The notes under the pieces were generated by a model. It did not search any database. It worked only from the letters and a program-made list of their open reading frames with translations, and had not been told where the DNA came from. Of a stretch of DNA of 64,000 bases, positions 10,166 through 20,796 are shown piece after piece. The DNA comes from Dama dama (lineage: Eukaryota; Chordata; Mammalia; Artiodactyla; Cervidae): assembly GCF_033118175.1 (NCBI RefSeq), contig NC_083691.1, forward strand, positions 15,349,001 to 15,413,000, in the 5' to 3' direction. Made by a program: the position numbers and the translations under genes. Position 1 is the first letter of the stretch. Every line of letters starts with the position of its first letter.

Positions 10166-11663
10166 AGTTCCCTCTGCAGGCGATAAAATGATTCAAGAAA
10201 TCGGATTTTGTCTTGCTCAGTCTCTCATAGGTGAGAAAAACCAAGGCCCAGACAGAATTCAAGGTATTTCTGGTTTTGACAACGAGACAGGGCATGAAAA
10301 AAAAGTGCTCAGAGTCCAGGAATGACAACATGATTATGGGTTCCCTGTTAGATTTAGCTTGATTTTATTTTCTTTTGTTAAAAAAAAAAATCCACAGACG
10401 TTTCTCTGAGAATCTATCACCCACATGTTTCACTTCTCTGTAGAGAAGAATGCTGATGGCTTCATGTCCTCTGCAGCAGGGGAGGGGAGGAGGCCCTGTT
10501 TTGGCTGTACAGTTTGGAGAAGAGAAGATCAAACATTGAAATAAGCTCATAGAAATGGCGTGTTTCCCCCCCGAAGACTACATCTGTAAACATCAGATCG
10601 GGACACTGTTTGCCAGGGGGGCCCTGCACCTGGAATTGGGGTGCTCCGTGAGATCAAGGACAATGGACGCCTTGCCCTCTGAGCCCCCAGTCACTGTCCT
10701 GGGAGGCGTTGCTCTGGGACAAGCAGACGCATGCCCTTCTCCAGATGGGGCAGGGAGGGTGCTGACTTGTGCCATCTGAGACAGGATTAGAGGGGAGAGC
10801 CCAGAAGCTTCTGGAGGAATGCAGCGGTCCCTCCTCCTCCCCAGGAAACAATCAGCGGGATTCTGTTCAGAAGAAACCCCCAGGCGAGGATTTGGGAGAG
10901 GGCAAGGGCCTGAGTCTGCCTGCCTCTTCCCCTAAAATGAGTTTCCAGGTTAGTTTGCTCTTCTGCTGAGCTTTGGGCAGATTTATTATTTACTCTAAGA
11001 GAAAAAGTAAAGATTGTTGAACTGAAAGAAGTTTTCTGTATTAAGCGACAACATAAACTTTGTTATTCTATACTGCCCAACCAAAAAGGAAAATTGAGTA
11101 TCTGAAAATACAATGGTATATTCCTTTTGAAAAAGGAGTTAAATGCGTGATACAGCAGGCAGGGCTGAATTGACTAGGATACTGAAGAATTTTTTTTTTT
11201 AATCTATAATTTTTTAATATCCCCTGGGGGAAAAATATAAGGAATATTCTGATTTGTTAATATAGAAATCTGAGAATGAGTAGGGTTTAAGGAATAGATG
11301 CCCCCTCAACACTGTTTTTTTTTTCTTTTTTAAGAGTTCAAATAAATGTAGGAGAGTGTCGCTGATTAAATATTTTTGAGGAAATTAAAATACATGGATT
11401 ATTTGAGAATATTATTTAGGAAGATATTTTGAAAGAAGAGAATGTAAGTAGGAAGATAAAGAAACTAACAGTAGTTCTTAGTAAGGTGTTGCGATGTTTC
11501 AAGTGTTGTCTTCAATGTACAAGGGTCTTAAAGACCAAACCCGAGGTAGACAGGAAAGGGCCGTGGGTCTCTGCTGACCCTGACCTGTGCTGCGTCAGCA
11601 GAAACTGGGGCTCCCTGGTGCCCTGAGCATCCCTGCACTTCTCCTGGACAGAGGGTGACTACT
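10166..11663. other. Unique DNA, no gene seen
   Basis: A GC-richer patch at 10560-10950 hosts overlapping frames of up to 74 codons on both strands, none convincing. A-rich and T-rich runs occur at about 10380, 11190 and 11320. A weak MIR-like scrap ('gtgagaaaaaccaaggcccagacag') sits at 10231-10255. Confidence 0.5.
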
Positions 11664-12027
11664 TGTTGTTCAGCCGCTCAGTCGTGTCCAACTCTTTGCA
11701 GCCCCATGGACTGTAGCACACCAGGCTTCCCTGCCCTTCACCATCTCCCAGAGCTTGCTCAAACTCATGTCCATCGAGTCAGTGATGCCATCCAACCATC
11801 TCATCCTCTGTCATCCCCTTCTCCTCCTGCCTTCAATCTTTCCCATCTTCCAGGTCTTTTCCAAAGAGTCAGTTCTTCCCATCAAGTAGCCAAAGTATTG
11901 GAACTTCAGCAGCAGTCCTTCCAATGAATATTCAGGACTGATTTCCTTTAGGATGGACTGGTTTCGTTCCCTTGCAGTCCAAGGGACTCTCAAGAGTCTT
12001 CTCCAGCACCACAGTACAAAAGCATCC
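11664..12027 (-). mobile_element. BovB LINE 3' end fragment
   Basis: The inverse strand runs from the BovB tail back through 'MGKIEGRRRRG', 'LKFQYFGYLMGR' and 'RVPWTARERNQSILKEISPEYSLEGL', to about the 'CCAGAGAAGACTC' region. It is 5' truncated with stops and small indels. Non-functional. Confidence 0.93.
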
Positions 12028-13380
12028 CTGTTCCATTTCTACCTCTTTTTCTCGCAGACATTTGGAGACTTCTGAATAACGGGAGGTCTGTCTCCTCCTC
12101 TAGGATCTCATGTTTCTCTGAATAAGCTGCAAATCCATCCACTAAAGGAGAATTCCAGCTTGCATTCTTCCCTTGTCAGCTATGGCTGGGTGGCATGCCC
12201 TTACCTGCTCACATTTTCTGATACTTTAGAAAGCAGCCTAAAGAAGAATGTATTTATAAAGTGATGGGGAGTTACCCTCCAATCAAGAAGGACTAAAGCC
12301 TCTGTCGAGGTAAAAGTTAAAGACATCAGAGTAAGTAGATCCCAGGCTGTACAGTTTGGCCATCGAATCTCCTGAGGAAATATGCAGTCTTTGTATCAGC
12401 CCCGCAAAGATTTCCAGGGGAGCATTTTGCTGGCCAAGTCTGACCCTACAGTTCCAGGCTGTAAGAACATATTTTCTGGTACTCTTCAGGCTCAACGTGA
12501 ACTAAAAATTCATTAGAAAGTTCTCCTCTCTCTCCATCTCTCTGACACATGGCTGTCATGTAGATATGACAGATAAAGATGGTCTGATGAAGGTGCTGTG
12601 CAAGTGAGCCCTGGGTTACCTTCAATGAGGGAGGTACATACAGTATAAGGACTTACACTGTGAAAATCGTAGGAACCAAAGAAACTATTCTGGAAAGTAT
12701 TTGCCTTTTCAGAATGAGATACCAATTATGCAGAAAAATAATTCTCTCAGGCTCCCGAAGCACACAGGCTGAGGCAGGTCCTCAGAAGTAGCTGACAAGG
12801 AACAGAGAAAAGAAGGGCAGATGGAAGGCAGGTATTGGGGGGGGTGCGGGGAGATGAAAAGGACAGGGTACTCGCCCCTGGACCCTGCAGCATGCAGGCT
12901 GAGCACTAGAGCAGGCTGTGGACTGGGACTTCGTGTCTGAGTGGGTTCGTCCTTTGAAGCCGACGCTCTGCTCTGGTGGGGGGAGGTGTTGATGGGGGCA
13001 GGATGTCCATGTTAGGGGACAGGGCAGGAGTTGTGCTGGAAATCTCTGTACTTTCCTCTCAACTCTGTTCCAAAACATGCAATCTTTTTAAAAAATAAAG
13101 GAAAGGAAAGATAGAGAACAAAGGAAAGGGCAAAGAAGAAGTAGGAAGAAGGGGTAAAAAAGAGGTAAATTAAATTTGTCAGGGTGCAGGCTTTCTCGTT
13201 TTAAAGCAAAGCATGGAATACACATCTGAGCCCTCCCTCCCCACCCTGGCCCCTGCAGACTTCCATCAGCCACTGATGAACACGTCAGTAGCCACCAGCT
13301 TGAAGCTGGGTCAGCGACCTGGTCCCTAAACCCCACTGTCTCCGGCTCTTCAGAGACTAAGCGCACACAAACACACACAT
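12028..13380. other. Unique DNA, no gene seen
   Basis: A short G-rich run lies at 12837-12845 and a purine-rich tract at 13086-13168. Antisense overlapping frames of 65-98 codons occur, but nothing with a domain. Confidence 0.5.
13086..13168 (+). repeat. Purine-rich (GAAA/GGAA) tract
   Basis: A run of A and G with few pyrimidines, made of AAAGG and GAAG units. Low complexity. Confidence 0.65.
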
Positions 13381-13765
13381 GTATACATATATATTCTTTT
13401 CCAAATTCTTTTCCCTTATTGGTTATTACAAAATATTGAGTAGAGTTCCTGATGCTATAGAGTAGGTCCTTGTTGGTTATCTATTTTCTATATAGTAGCA
13501 TGTGTATGCCAGCATGTATATGGGCTTCCCTTGTGGCTTAGCTGGTAAAGAATCTGCCTGCCATGTGGGAGACCTGGGTTCAATCCCTGGGTTGGAAAGA
13601 TCCCCTGGAGAAGGGAAAGGCTCCCCACTCTAGTATTCTGGCCTGGAGAATTCCATGGACTGTATAGTCCATGGGGTCACTAAGAGTCGGACACGACTGA
13701 GTGATTTTCGCTCTCATATGCCAGCCAACTTTTTATCATGGCATTTCCCCATTCTTTGGGTAGTT
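13381..13765 (-). mobile_element. L1 LINE 3' UTR fragment, split by a SINE
   Basis: The inverse strand matches the artiodactyl L1 3' UTR: the segments on the poly-stop tail, the 'ctatacagtaggaccttgttg' type run (here 13457-13480) and the 'tatatagtag' stretch. The L1 resumes after the Bov-tA at about 13717 and fades by 13765. No coding sequence is left. Confidence 0.72.
13522..13716 (+). mobile_element. Bov-tA SINE nested in L1
   Basis: Complete head, body and tail. A 9-base direct repeat, TATGCCAGC, occurs at 13505-13513 and 13717-13725. Eight extra bases separate the left copy from the SINE head, which may be filler added at the 5' junction. Confidence 0.93.
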
Positions 13766-13884
13766 CCAATCACACCATAAAATAACTTAATATGTACTAT
13801 TATAATGAGAATGCATAATATAGAAACATTATAATAATGTATGACCACAAGTAACAATAATATAATATAGATAAGATGTACAAT

Positions 13885-14093
13885 GGGCTTCCCTAGTGAC
13901 TCAGATGGCAAAGAATACATCTGCAATGGGAGAGACCTGGGTTCAATCCCTGGGTCAGGAAGATCCCTTGCAGGAGGGCAAGGTGGCCCACTCCAGTATT
14001 CTTGCCTGGAGAATCCCCATGGACAGAGAAGCCTGGAGAGCTACAGACCATGGGGTCTAAAAGAGTTGGACACAAGTAAGTGACTAAGTACGT
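13885..14093 (+). mobile_element. Bov-tA SINE
   Basis: Full-length copy with a perfect 10-base target-site duplication, GATGTACAAT, at 13875-13884 and 14094-14103. It is more diverged than the copy 170 bases upstream, with an insertion in the body near 13966-13985. Confidence 0.95.
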
Positions 14094-14648
14094 GATGTAC
14101 AATGTCCTAATAAAATAGGAGAGCAGCAGAGAGCAGAAGGCGCTCTCAAAGAGGTTTGAGCATGTGTGGATCTTGACAGATCTCTAACCAAGTGGGTCCC
14201 TTACCACGGCACGCTTGCACCTACCACAGTCTCTGACGGTCCATAGCTCAGCAACAGGTCAGAGCTGTGTCTCCATCTACGAGGGCAGCCATTCTGGCAG
14301 GGACGGCGTGTGCTGGGATGACTGTTGTGGGCATTATGACTGCTTTTCCACAGTGCCTAGCTCAGTAGGAAGAATTTTGATACTCAGCAGAGAAGGTCGG
14401 CTCCTGTGGCTGCTTGAAGAATACCGTTCCAGGGTGATAAAATCTAGAATCAACCCAGTTCTCATTCCGTCCATGGCCCTACTGGAAATCATCTGCACGT
14501 CGGACACACCCCTTCTGACCTGCCACGGCTTGTCAACCTGAACGGGGAGGAATGTTCATGAGTTGGACGTCTCTTCTTGCCGATTAGCAGTGCTCCTTGA
14601 GAACAGGCAGAGGGCGGGGATCTTCCTGCCTGCCCCCAGTCCCTTGGT

Positions 14649-14667
14649 GGGGGGGGGGGGGGGGGGG
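14649..14667 (+). repeat. G19 homopolymer
   Basis: Nineteen consecutive G residues sit between CTTGGT and TGACC. Such runs are rare, are unstable in replication and sequencing, and can form G-quadruplex structures. Confidence 0.85.
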
Positions 14668-14766
14668 TGACCTGTGCACACTGGCCTGAGACTGGCTTTG
14701 CTGCATCCAGGCAGCGAACAGCTTTATCCCTGGACCAACGGCAGCTTCTTAGGAGCTGTCAGATGA

Positions 14767-14785
14767 CAGCTGCCACCTAGTGCAG
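14767..14785 (-). promoter_or_regulatory. CTCF-binding-like motif
   Basis: The plus strand reads CTGCCACCTAGTGC at 14770-14783. It differs at one core base from the reverse complement of the CTCF consensus CCACTAGGTGGCAG. The orientation is the same as the motif at 9535. It lies in non-repeat DNA. Confidence 0.5.
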
Positions 14786-15135
14786 AAAACTCATACAATG
14801 CCCCCAAATCCAACCTTTTCTTGCCTTCAGAAGCTTTGAAAAAGCCAAATTCATGGTTTCATAAGAAAGCTCATTTGTTTTTATAAAATTTTAAATACTT
14901 GAAAAATATTTTCTTAAATTAAACTAAAGTTGTCCTCTTCCTACCTGTGCAAGGTAAGTTTACAAAACTGACTCCTTCAAATATATAGAGGTGACCAAAC
15001 TGTGGTATTTGCTATAGTTCAAGTTGACTCATTGTGCTGTGACCCTTAGTGGTTTATATATGTGCTGTGACCCTTCTGTAGCCTGCCCTGCTCAGGAGCA
15101 AACGAGATCACCCATCCTTCTCCTAGACACCACTC

Positions 15136-15351
15136 TGGTGGTGGTGGTGGTTTAGTCGCTAAGTCGTGTCCAACTCTTGCAACTCCATGGACTGTAGCCC
15201 GCCAGGCTCCTCTGTCCATGGTGTTCTCCAGGCAAGAATACTGGAGTGGGTTGCCATTCCCTTCTCCAGTGGATCTTCCCAACCCAGGAATTGAACCTGG
15301 GTCTCCTGCATTGCAGGCAGATGATTTACCAACTGAGCTATGAGGGAAGCC
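15136..15351 (-). mobile_element. Bov-tA SINE
   Basis: Inverse full-length copy: the tail and body start at the left after a (GGT)n run, and the tRNA-like head ends at 'gagggaagcc'. Lightly diverged. Confidence 0.94.
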
Positions 15352-15450
15352 ACTCTAATCCTAGCTAAATATCTAAATATGACTTAATGATTACTGTGAG
15401 GCAGTAATTGCCTCAACATTCCATCAGAGAGAGCAGCCACAGTGATATGT

Positions 15451-15490
15451 ACACACACACACACACATACACACACACACACACCCCCCC
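15451..15490 (+). repeat. (CA)n microsatellite
   Basis: About 20 CA units with one TA interruption, followed by a C7 run. Confidence 0.9.
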
Positions 15491-15532
15491 TCTCCATTAC
15501 CACATTAGACTTACCACCATTAGCATATCATA

Positions 15533-15893
15533 AGGATGAAGGCTATGGTCTTTCCAGTAGTCATGTATGGGTGTGAGAGTTGGACCATAAAGAAGGCAGA
15601 GCACCAAAGAATTGTTGCTTTTGAATTATAGTACTAGAGAAGACGCTTGACAATCCCTTGAACTGCAAGGAGACCAAACCAGTTCATCCTAAAGGAAATC
15701 AACCCTGAATATTCATTGAAAGGACTGATGCTGAAGCTGAAGCTCCAATACTTTGGCCACCTGATGGCATCACCAACTCAATGGACATGAGTTTGACCAA
15801 GCTGTGGGTGTTGATGATGGACAGGGAAGCCTGGTGTGCTGCAGTCCGTGGGATCGCAAAGAGTCAGACAGGACTGAGTGACTGAACTGACTG
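15533..15893 (+). mobile_element. BovB LINE 3' fragment with internal deletion
   Basis: It starts in the 'KAMVFPVVMYGCESWT' region of the reverse transcriptase and runs to 'YFGHLM'. It then jumps, at a shared 'gatg', to the 'DGITNSMDMSLTKL' region, and ends in the usual tail. The 'RRADSLEKTLMLGKIEGRRRRG' segment is missing at the junction (about 15765). Frameshifts and stops are present. Confidence 0.93.
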
Positions 15894-16110
15894 ATGCAAA
15901 GAGCCGACTCATTGGAAAAGACTCTGATGCTGGGAAAGATTGAAGCAGAAGGAGAAGAGGGTGACAGAGGATGAAATGGTTGGATGGCACGACCAATTCA
16001 ATGGACATGAACTTGGGCAGACTCTGAGAGATGGTGAGGGACAGGGAAGCCTGGCATGGGGCTTGGGGTTGCAAAGAGTTGGACACGACTTGGTGACTGA
16101 ACAACAGGAA
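15894..16110 (+). mobile_element. Second BovB 3' fragment in tandem
   Basis: It begins exactly at the segment missing from the preceding copy ('gatgcaaagagccgactcattgg') and runs again to the BovB end. The two pieces are therefore in tandem and complementary, which suggests a local duplication followed by deletion, or insertion of one copy at the tail of another. Confidence 0.92.
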
Positions 16111-17970
16111 CAAAGGCTGAACCACAAAACTGGAAACTCTTATGTAATTGAAATGTACATATTATTAAAATAACAAAGTCTCCCTTTCTCATCTAGCTGT
16201 CTACCATCTTATTATTTTATATTCTAGAATTTAATGGAAATGTCTGTTTACTCAAAATCTTTCTAGAGATAGAAAAGCTGGTGGAGGGGGGAAGGGGGCA
16301 TACAATAGAGATAGTATTGATTAGGACATGTTAGTGACTAATGAAAAGATGTACAATGAAAAAGCACTAGCTTTGCCAATTATGAATCTCTAAAATTACT
16401 TATTTCTCAGGGCTTCAGTTTCCTCTTAATAAAATCAGAATATTGAACCCCTTGATGTGGCATTGACTTCAAGTTTTTAGATACTCTGATTATTATGATA
16501 GTCTACATTTCAATAGGAAAGACAGAGAACCATGGAAGAAAAAATAACATGTGTAAGTGATTAAAAAATACTTGCTGGCTGGATAAATGACGACTGTGGT
16601 AGACTTCAAAGTTGCATTGAAAGTTAACCTTCTTTTAATTATATATAAGGTATGAGGTAATCCTGGTCCTTTCATGATAATTCTTTGCATCCCTAAAATG
16701 TCTTTCCTTTAATACGAATTTCCAGTTGTTTAATCAGTTTTGAAATTTTCTTTTATGTCTTGGTTATAGTTTTATAAATACTGTCTGTGATAGCAAATGG
16801 CATTTCCTGTGGATTTGACTGGATCAGAAGGAAAACACTTTTGGAGCGAGAGTGTGGCAATCAATGATTGTTTTGTTAATTGGCTGCAACTCTTGTACAG
16901 TCTAAATAAGAAATTAAAAAAAAAAAAAGTTGTAAGCAATCATGGCAGAATTGAAGCCTGTCTTTTACTGTTTTATGTCAATCTGTACTTCTCGGCATGT
17001 TGTCAAGTGTTGCCTCAGAAAATGCAGGGGCCAAAGACGAGTTTGTGAAGTTGTCCTGAATGTTAGGCTTTTGAATTAATACCTTTATTGATCACACTCA
17101 GAAAATCTCAACTGATAGACAGATAGTGATGGCATTTCCTTAACTAAAAGTCTGAACACTTTGGCAGTCACAAAGGAAAGCATTTGCAAAGAGCATATTT
17201 GAATCTAGAATTTGGATTCTAGAATTCAGAGTCTCTCTGGAATTTATGATCCCTACAATGATAAGATTATTTTAACATCTATTAGTACATTACATCCAGA
17301 GTGTTATGACTGCATCTGAAGTTTCTCCAAATGATCTTAGAAAGCTACATGAGAAGAGGGAAGTGTCAGGGAGAGGGCTTGAGGCAGAGTTTGCAGACCT
17401 GGTGTCTTAGCAGCATTTATATCTCTTATTAATATGTATGTATGAACAACAAGTTCTCACAAGAGAGCAAGGTTAACAAGTGTATGAAACTATTTTTATC
17501 AACAGCACCCTGTATAGTTAATAATATTTAAAAGAATGTTTTCTGCATAATATTATTTTTTAGGTAAAGTTATAATAAAAAATTAAAGCAAACTTTCCCC
17601 CTAAAAAGAAAGAATACCCCACAGGTTTAATCTCTTGCATTCATACAGCAAAGTCAATAGGGAAATAGAAAATATTGCCAAGCAAAGTGGCTAAAATTCC
17701 AGCAACAAAGACGAAAAATCCTGTCTGTGTTGGAGAGACCTTTGAGTTGTGAGCTGTGTGCTTGTGTCCATATGAGGAGAAAGGGGAGCTGGAAACACCA
17801 CCCATCTCCATCTCCCCCAACAGCCTGAAGAGCCAGGAGTTCCTGAGTGTGGCTCTTGCTACAAGCCCCTAATGACTTTTTTTTTTTTTTTCCTCACTGT
17901 AAAGATCCTCCCAGAGCTCTCAAGCTGGGTTGAAAATGTACCTTTTCCTGCCATTCTGCAGCTAGGCTGG
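16111..17970. other. Unique AT-rich DNA with one MIR
   Basis: No exon recognised. Contains the MIR at about 16345-16450, an A run at about 16916-16928 and a T run at 17878-17892. A short frame (16797-17048) ends in a lysine run that encodes the A tract and is not credible. Confidence 0.5.
16345..16450 (+). mobile_element. MIR SINE fragment
   Basis: The stretch ends with a decayed version of the MIR motif 'gggcttcagtttcctc..aataaaatcagaat', preceded by matching spacing. MIRs are ancient mammalian tRNA-derived SINEs. Confidence 0.6.
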
Positions 17971-17972
17971 AA

Positions 17973-17984
17973 GGCCCCTGGTGG
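17973..17984 (-). promoter_or_regulatory. CTCF-binding-like motif (weaker)
   Basis: The plus strand reads GGCCCCTGGTGG, one mismatch from the core of the inverse CTCF consensus. It has the same orientation as those at 9535 and 14770. It is in non-SINE DNA but shorter and less certain. Confidence 0.35.
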
Positions 17985-19200
17985 ACCCCCGCAGGACACC
18001 ATCAGAGCCTTCAAGTCCCTATCAACCTCCCCTGGGAGACCAGGCACCAGCTTTTGTGCCCTTAAAAACCTCCTGCAGGGACCCGGTTCCCTCCAAATCC
18101 TGGCCTGGATCTAGACGCGATGGGGCTGGAGTTCACTTAGAAACTTGGTTTCAGGAGCCCTACCTAATATTTCCAAACATGAACCCCAAAGGCTACCCTG
18201 CCCTTTAGTCTGTAGTCCGAGTTATAGACAGACATGCTAGCCCAGGTGGGAGACCTAGTCCACCTGACCCTCCTGACTTCACTGTGGACAGGACAAAAGG
18301 ACATAAGACACAGGACAGACAGCAGGTGATGGGCTGTCTGTCAGTGGGAGAAAAATAAGTCAGTAAATAAATAATGACTGCATAGAGATTCTTTTCCCTT
18401 AAACTTGTTTTTAAGAAGATCATACTTACACAGTTTCTTGGAAACCACATTCGGGATTTTAAAGCTAAAGAAAGTTATATATTGCTTCCCAAATGTGGGA
18501 AAAGATGGATAGGATTAAACTGTCCTTGTCTTGCTACATGAAGATGATTTATCACATCCAATTAGAAGACAAGCATGAATATAAGGAAAGTTAAAAAAAA
18601 TTCTCTTTAGGAAATTTGTTTTAATTTACCTACTTTAGGATTATTACAATATTCCTGACTTTTTAAGACAAGATTCTTCCCTTAGCTATCTGTTTTGCAA
18701 AAAAATTTTAGAATAATAGGCTTAACTTGTTACAAATATAGGGTATTATTTTGTCTGGAGCTCTGCTGAAATCAGATGCAACCGCCACCTATAAAAGAAC
18801 CAGTAAAAGTTGAAAGTAAGGGGCCTCAGAAATGCCAGATTTCAGAACATAACGGGGTTGAAACTGTAACACTCATTCCTTCCTAAAAATTATTTTTGGA
18901 AAGAGCTGGACTTCTAAAGTGTTTCTCAGCAGAAAGCAGTCAATGGTAAGCCTGTTCGTTGAGAAATTCAAGGACTGTCCCTGAGGTGAACATGTGGACT
19001 TCTAGCCGATGTTCTAGGGTTGTGCTCATTTGTGACTTAGCAGGTACTCACCTGATGGTGTTTCCCGTGCAAGGCACCAGTGCAGACACCCCAGGGACCC
19101 AGAAGGAATGGCTGGTCCCCCCACCTTACGGACCTTCAAATGTAAGGGGTAGAAACACACACAGAGAAATACATGAAGAGGCTTAATTCACTTTTTAAAA
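17985..19200. other. Unique DNA, no gene seen
   Basis: Short frames only. A TATAAAAG string at 18790-18797 has no other promoter feature around it. Confidence 0.5.
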
Positions 19201-19229
19201 ACAGTTTTTAAAACACTTTCAAATGTTTT

Positions 19230-19995
19230 CCTCTTCTTTGGTCCTCCAGGTAGCCCTGCGGAACAGACCAGGAAATTACTTTTAAGTCACTTGACAGATG
19301 AAGATGTCTGAAGCCAGAGAAGAGATCCTGACAAACGGGATCCAGACCGTGTGGCCACAGCTGCATGCTCTTTCCCTGTTGCAGGCTGCCTTCAAGAAGC
19401 CACAGGAACACTCCTGACTTCTGGAGGCAGGACAGGCCGTCCTCTGCAGGGTGACCCTCCTGGGGTCTCGAGACTCCGACATCCTTCTGAAGTATCTGGT
19501 CCTCTCTCCCGTGGGGCCGTCGGCTCTCGGAGCTCTGCGACAGCTCAGTTCTCCAGCAAAGGACCTAGTGCAGAAAGTGAAGCTTGTCAACAGCTTCCAA
19601 CCCAGAGAGAAAAAGAAAATAACCCATCCTTGCCCATCCCTGGTCCTCGTCCGAGGGGCTCCCACTGACCACCTGGTTGGGGCCCACTCGGCCCCTCCCG
19701 CCCTGCTATTTCCACTCAGGGCCCATACACGTGTGTGTGCGTGTGTGATTGCACACTTGTGCACACAGACCTGTGACCTCCACATCCCAGTCACCATGCA
19801 CTTCCTTCCCCCCATTGAGGGACCTGTGCAAATTCTGATTAAAGCAGGAAGCCCACCAGCCCTGCCGCCCAGACAAGAGTTTCTATTTTTACTCAACTTT
19901 GTTTTCAGATCGGATCCTAGAATCCACTTCAAGTTCAAACCTGCGTCCCTCAGGTCCCGTAAGGAAGGCTCAGAGCAGTTGTCAAGCATGGGTTA
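19230..19995. other. GC-richer block with a 235-codon open frame
   Basis: This stretch has higher GC and more CpG than its neighbours. The minus strand is open for 235 codons (19282-19989), the longest frame in the window, and a 188-codon frame (19451-20017) overlaps it on plus. The minus-strand product is arginine-, serine- and cysteine-rich with no recognisable domain, signal peptide or membrane segment. Long antisense pairs like this are expected where stop codons are rare in GC-rich DNA. I regard a real gene as unlikely. A MIR-like scrap ('acagatgaagatgtctgaagcc') lies at 19296-19317. Confidence 0.3.
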
Positions 19996-20044
19996 TGGAA
20001 TTAGAATAGCAAGTTAAAATGCAAAATATCTCAGTTTAAATTTC

Positions 20045-20346
20045 AGATGTGTGTGTGTGTTCATATGTGTGTATGTGGGTGTATACATAAAGTGTGTGCA
20101 TATATCTAATATATAAAATGTATACTTAATATATGAAATATTATATGTAATGTGCAATATATTGTTATCAAAACATGATAATATAAATATATTAACCATC
20201 ATATATTATGCAAAATTATAAAGATAGAATCTAAATTCATTATATAACATATAATTATACTACTAGATATTGGATAATTATATTATATATTAACTATTAT
20301 ATGATATATATGCATATGTGTATACATGTTATATATTTTATATATA
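20045..20346. repeat. TG run and long AT-rich low-complexity region
   Basis: A short (TG)n at 20047-20090 runs into about 250 bases of TATA-type sequence. It is the target of the BovB-tail insertion that follows. Confidence 0.75.
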
Positions 20347-20457
20347 AATCGACATGAGCTTGAGCAAACTCCAGGAGGTAGTGAAGGACAGGGGAGTCTG
20401 GCGCACTACAGACCATGGGATTGCAAAGAGTCAGACATAATTGAACAGCAAGAAATA
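20347..20457 (+). mobile_element. Very short BovB/ART2-type 3' end insertion
   Basis: Only the last ~110 bases of BovB are present (from the 'MSLSKLQE' region to the tail). A target-site duplication of about 16 bases (TTATATATTTTATATA) sits at 20329-20346 and 20458-20474. This shows it is a genuine severely 5'-truncated insertion and not the remnant of a longer copy. Confidence 0.88.
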
Positions 20458-20585
20458 TTATATATTTTATATATGAACAAACATATAGTTTATACGTTAT
20501 AGTTCTACTTCTGTTTCTAGAAATATTTAACACAAACCACATCCCTCTATGCACTGGCCGTGTGGCATCTGTGTGTGTATGTGAA

Positions 20586-20796
20586 GCTAAGTCACTTCAG
20601 TCATGTCCAACGCTTTGCAGCCCTATGGGCTGTAGCCCATCAGGTTCCTCTGTCCATGGAATTCTCCAGGCAAGAATACTGGATTGGGTTGCCATGCCCT
20701 CCTCCAGGGGATCTTCCCAACCCAGGGATCAAACCCGCGTCTCCTGCATCTCCTATATTGGCAGGTGGGTTCTTTACCAGTAGTGCCATCTGGAAA
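20586..20796 (-). mobile_element. Bov-tA SINE
   Basis: Inverse full-length copy with 'ctgtagcccatcaggttcctctgtcc' type body and tRNA-like head near 20745-20796. Confidence 0.93.

Larger units (their letters stand above)
14104..15135. other. Unique DNA with a G19 tract and a CTCF-like motif
   Basis: One frame of 108 codons on plus (14215-14541) is present, without recognisable domains. The G homopolymer and the CTCF-like motif are listed separately. No exon is supported. Confidence 0.5.

Noticed and set aside
18790..18797. TATAAAAG as a core promoter
   Set aside because: No initiator, GC box, CpG enrichment or downstream exon accompanies it; the word is common in AT-rich DNA.
19451..20017. 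188-codon plus frame as a gene
   Set aside because: It is fully antisense to the 235-codon frame, has no domain, and sits in GC-richer DNA where open frames are expected by chance.
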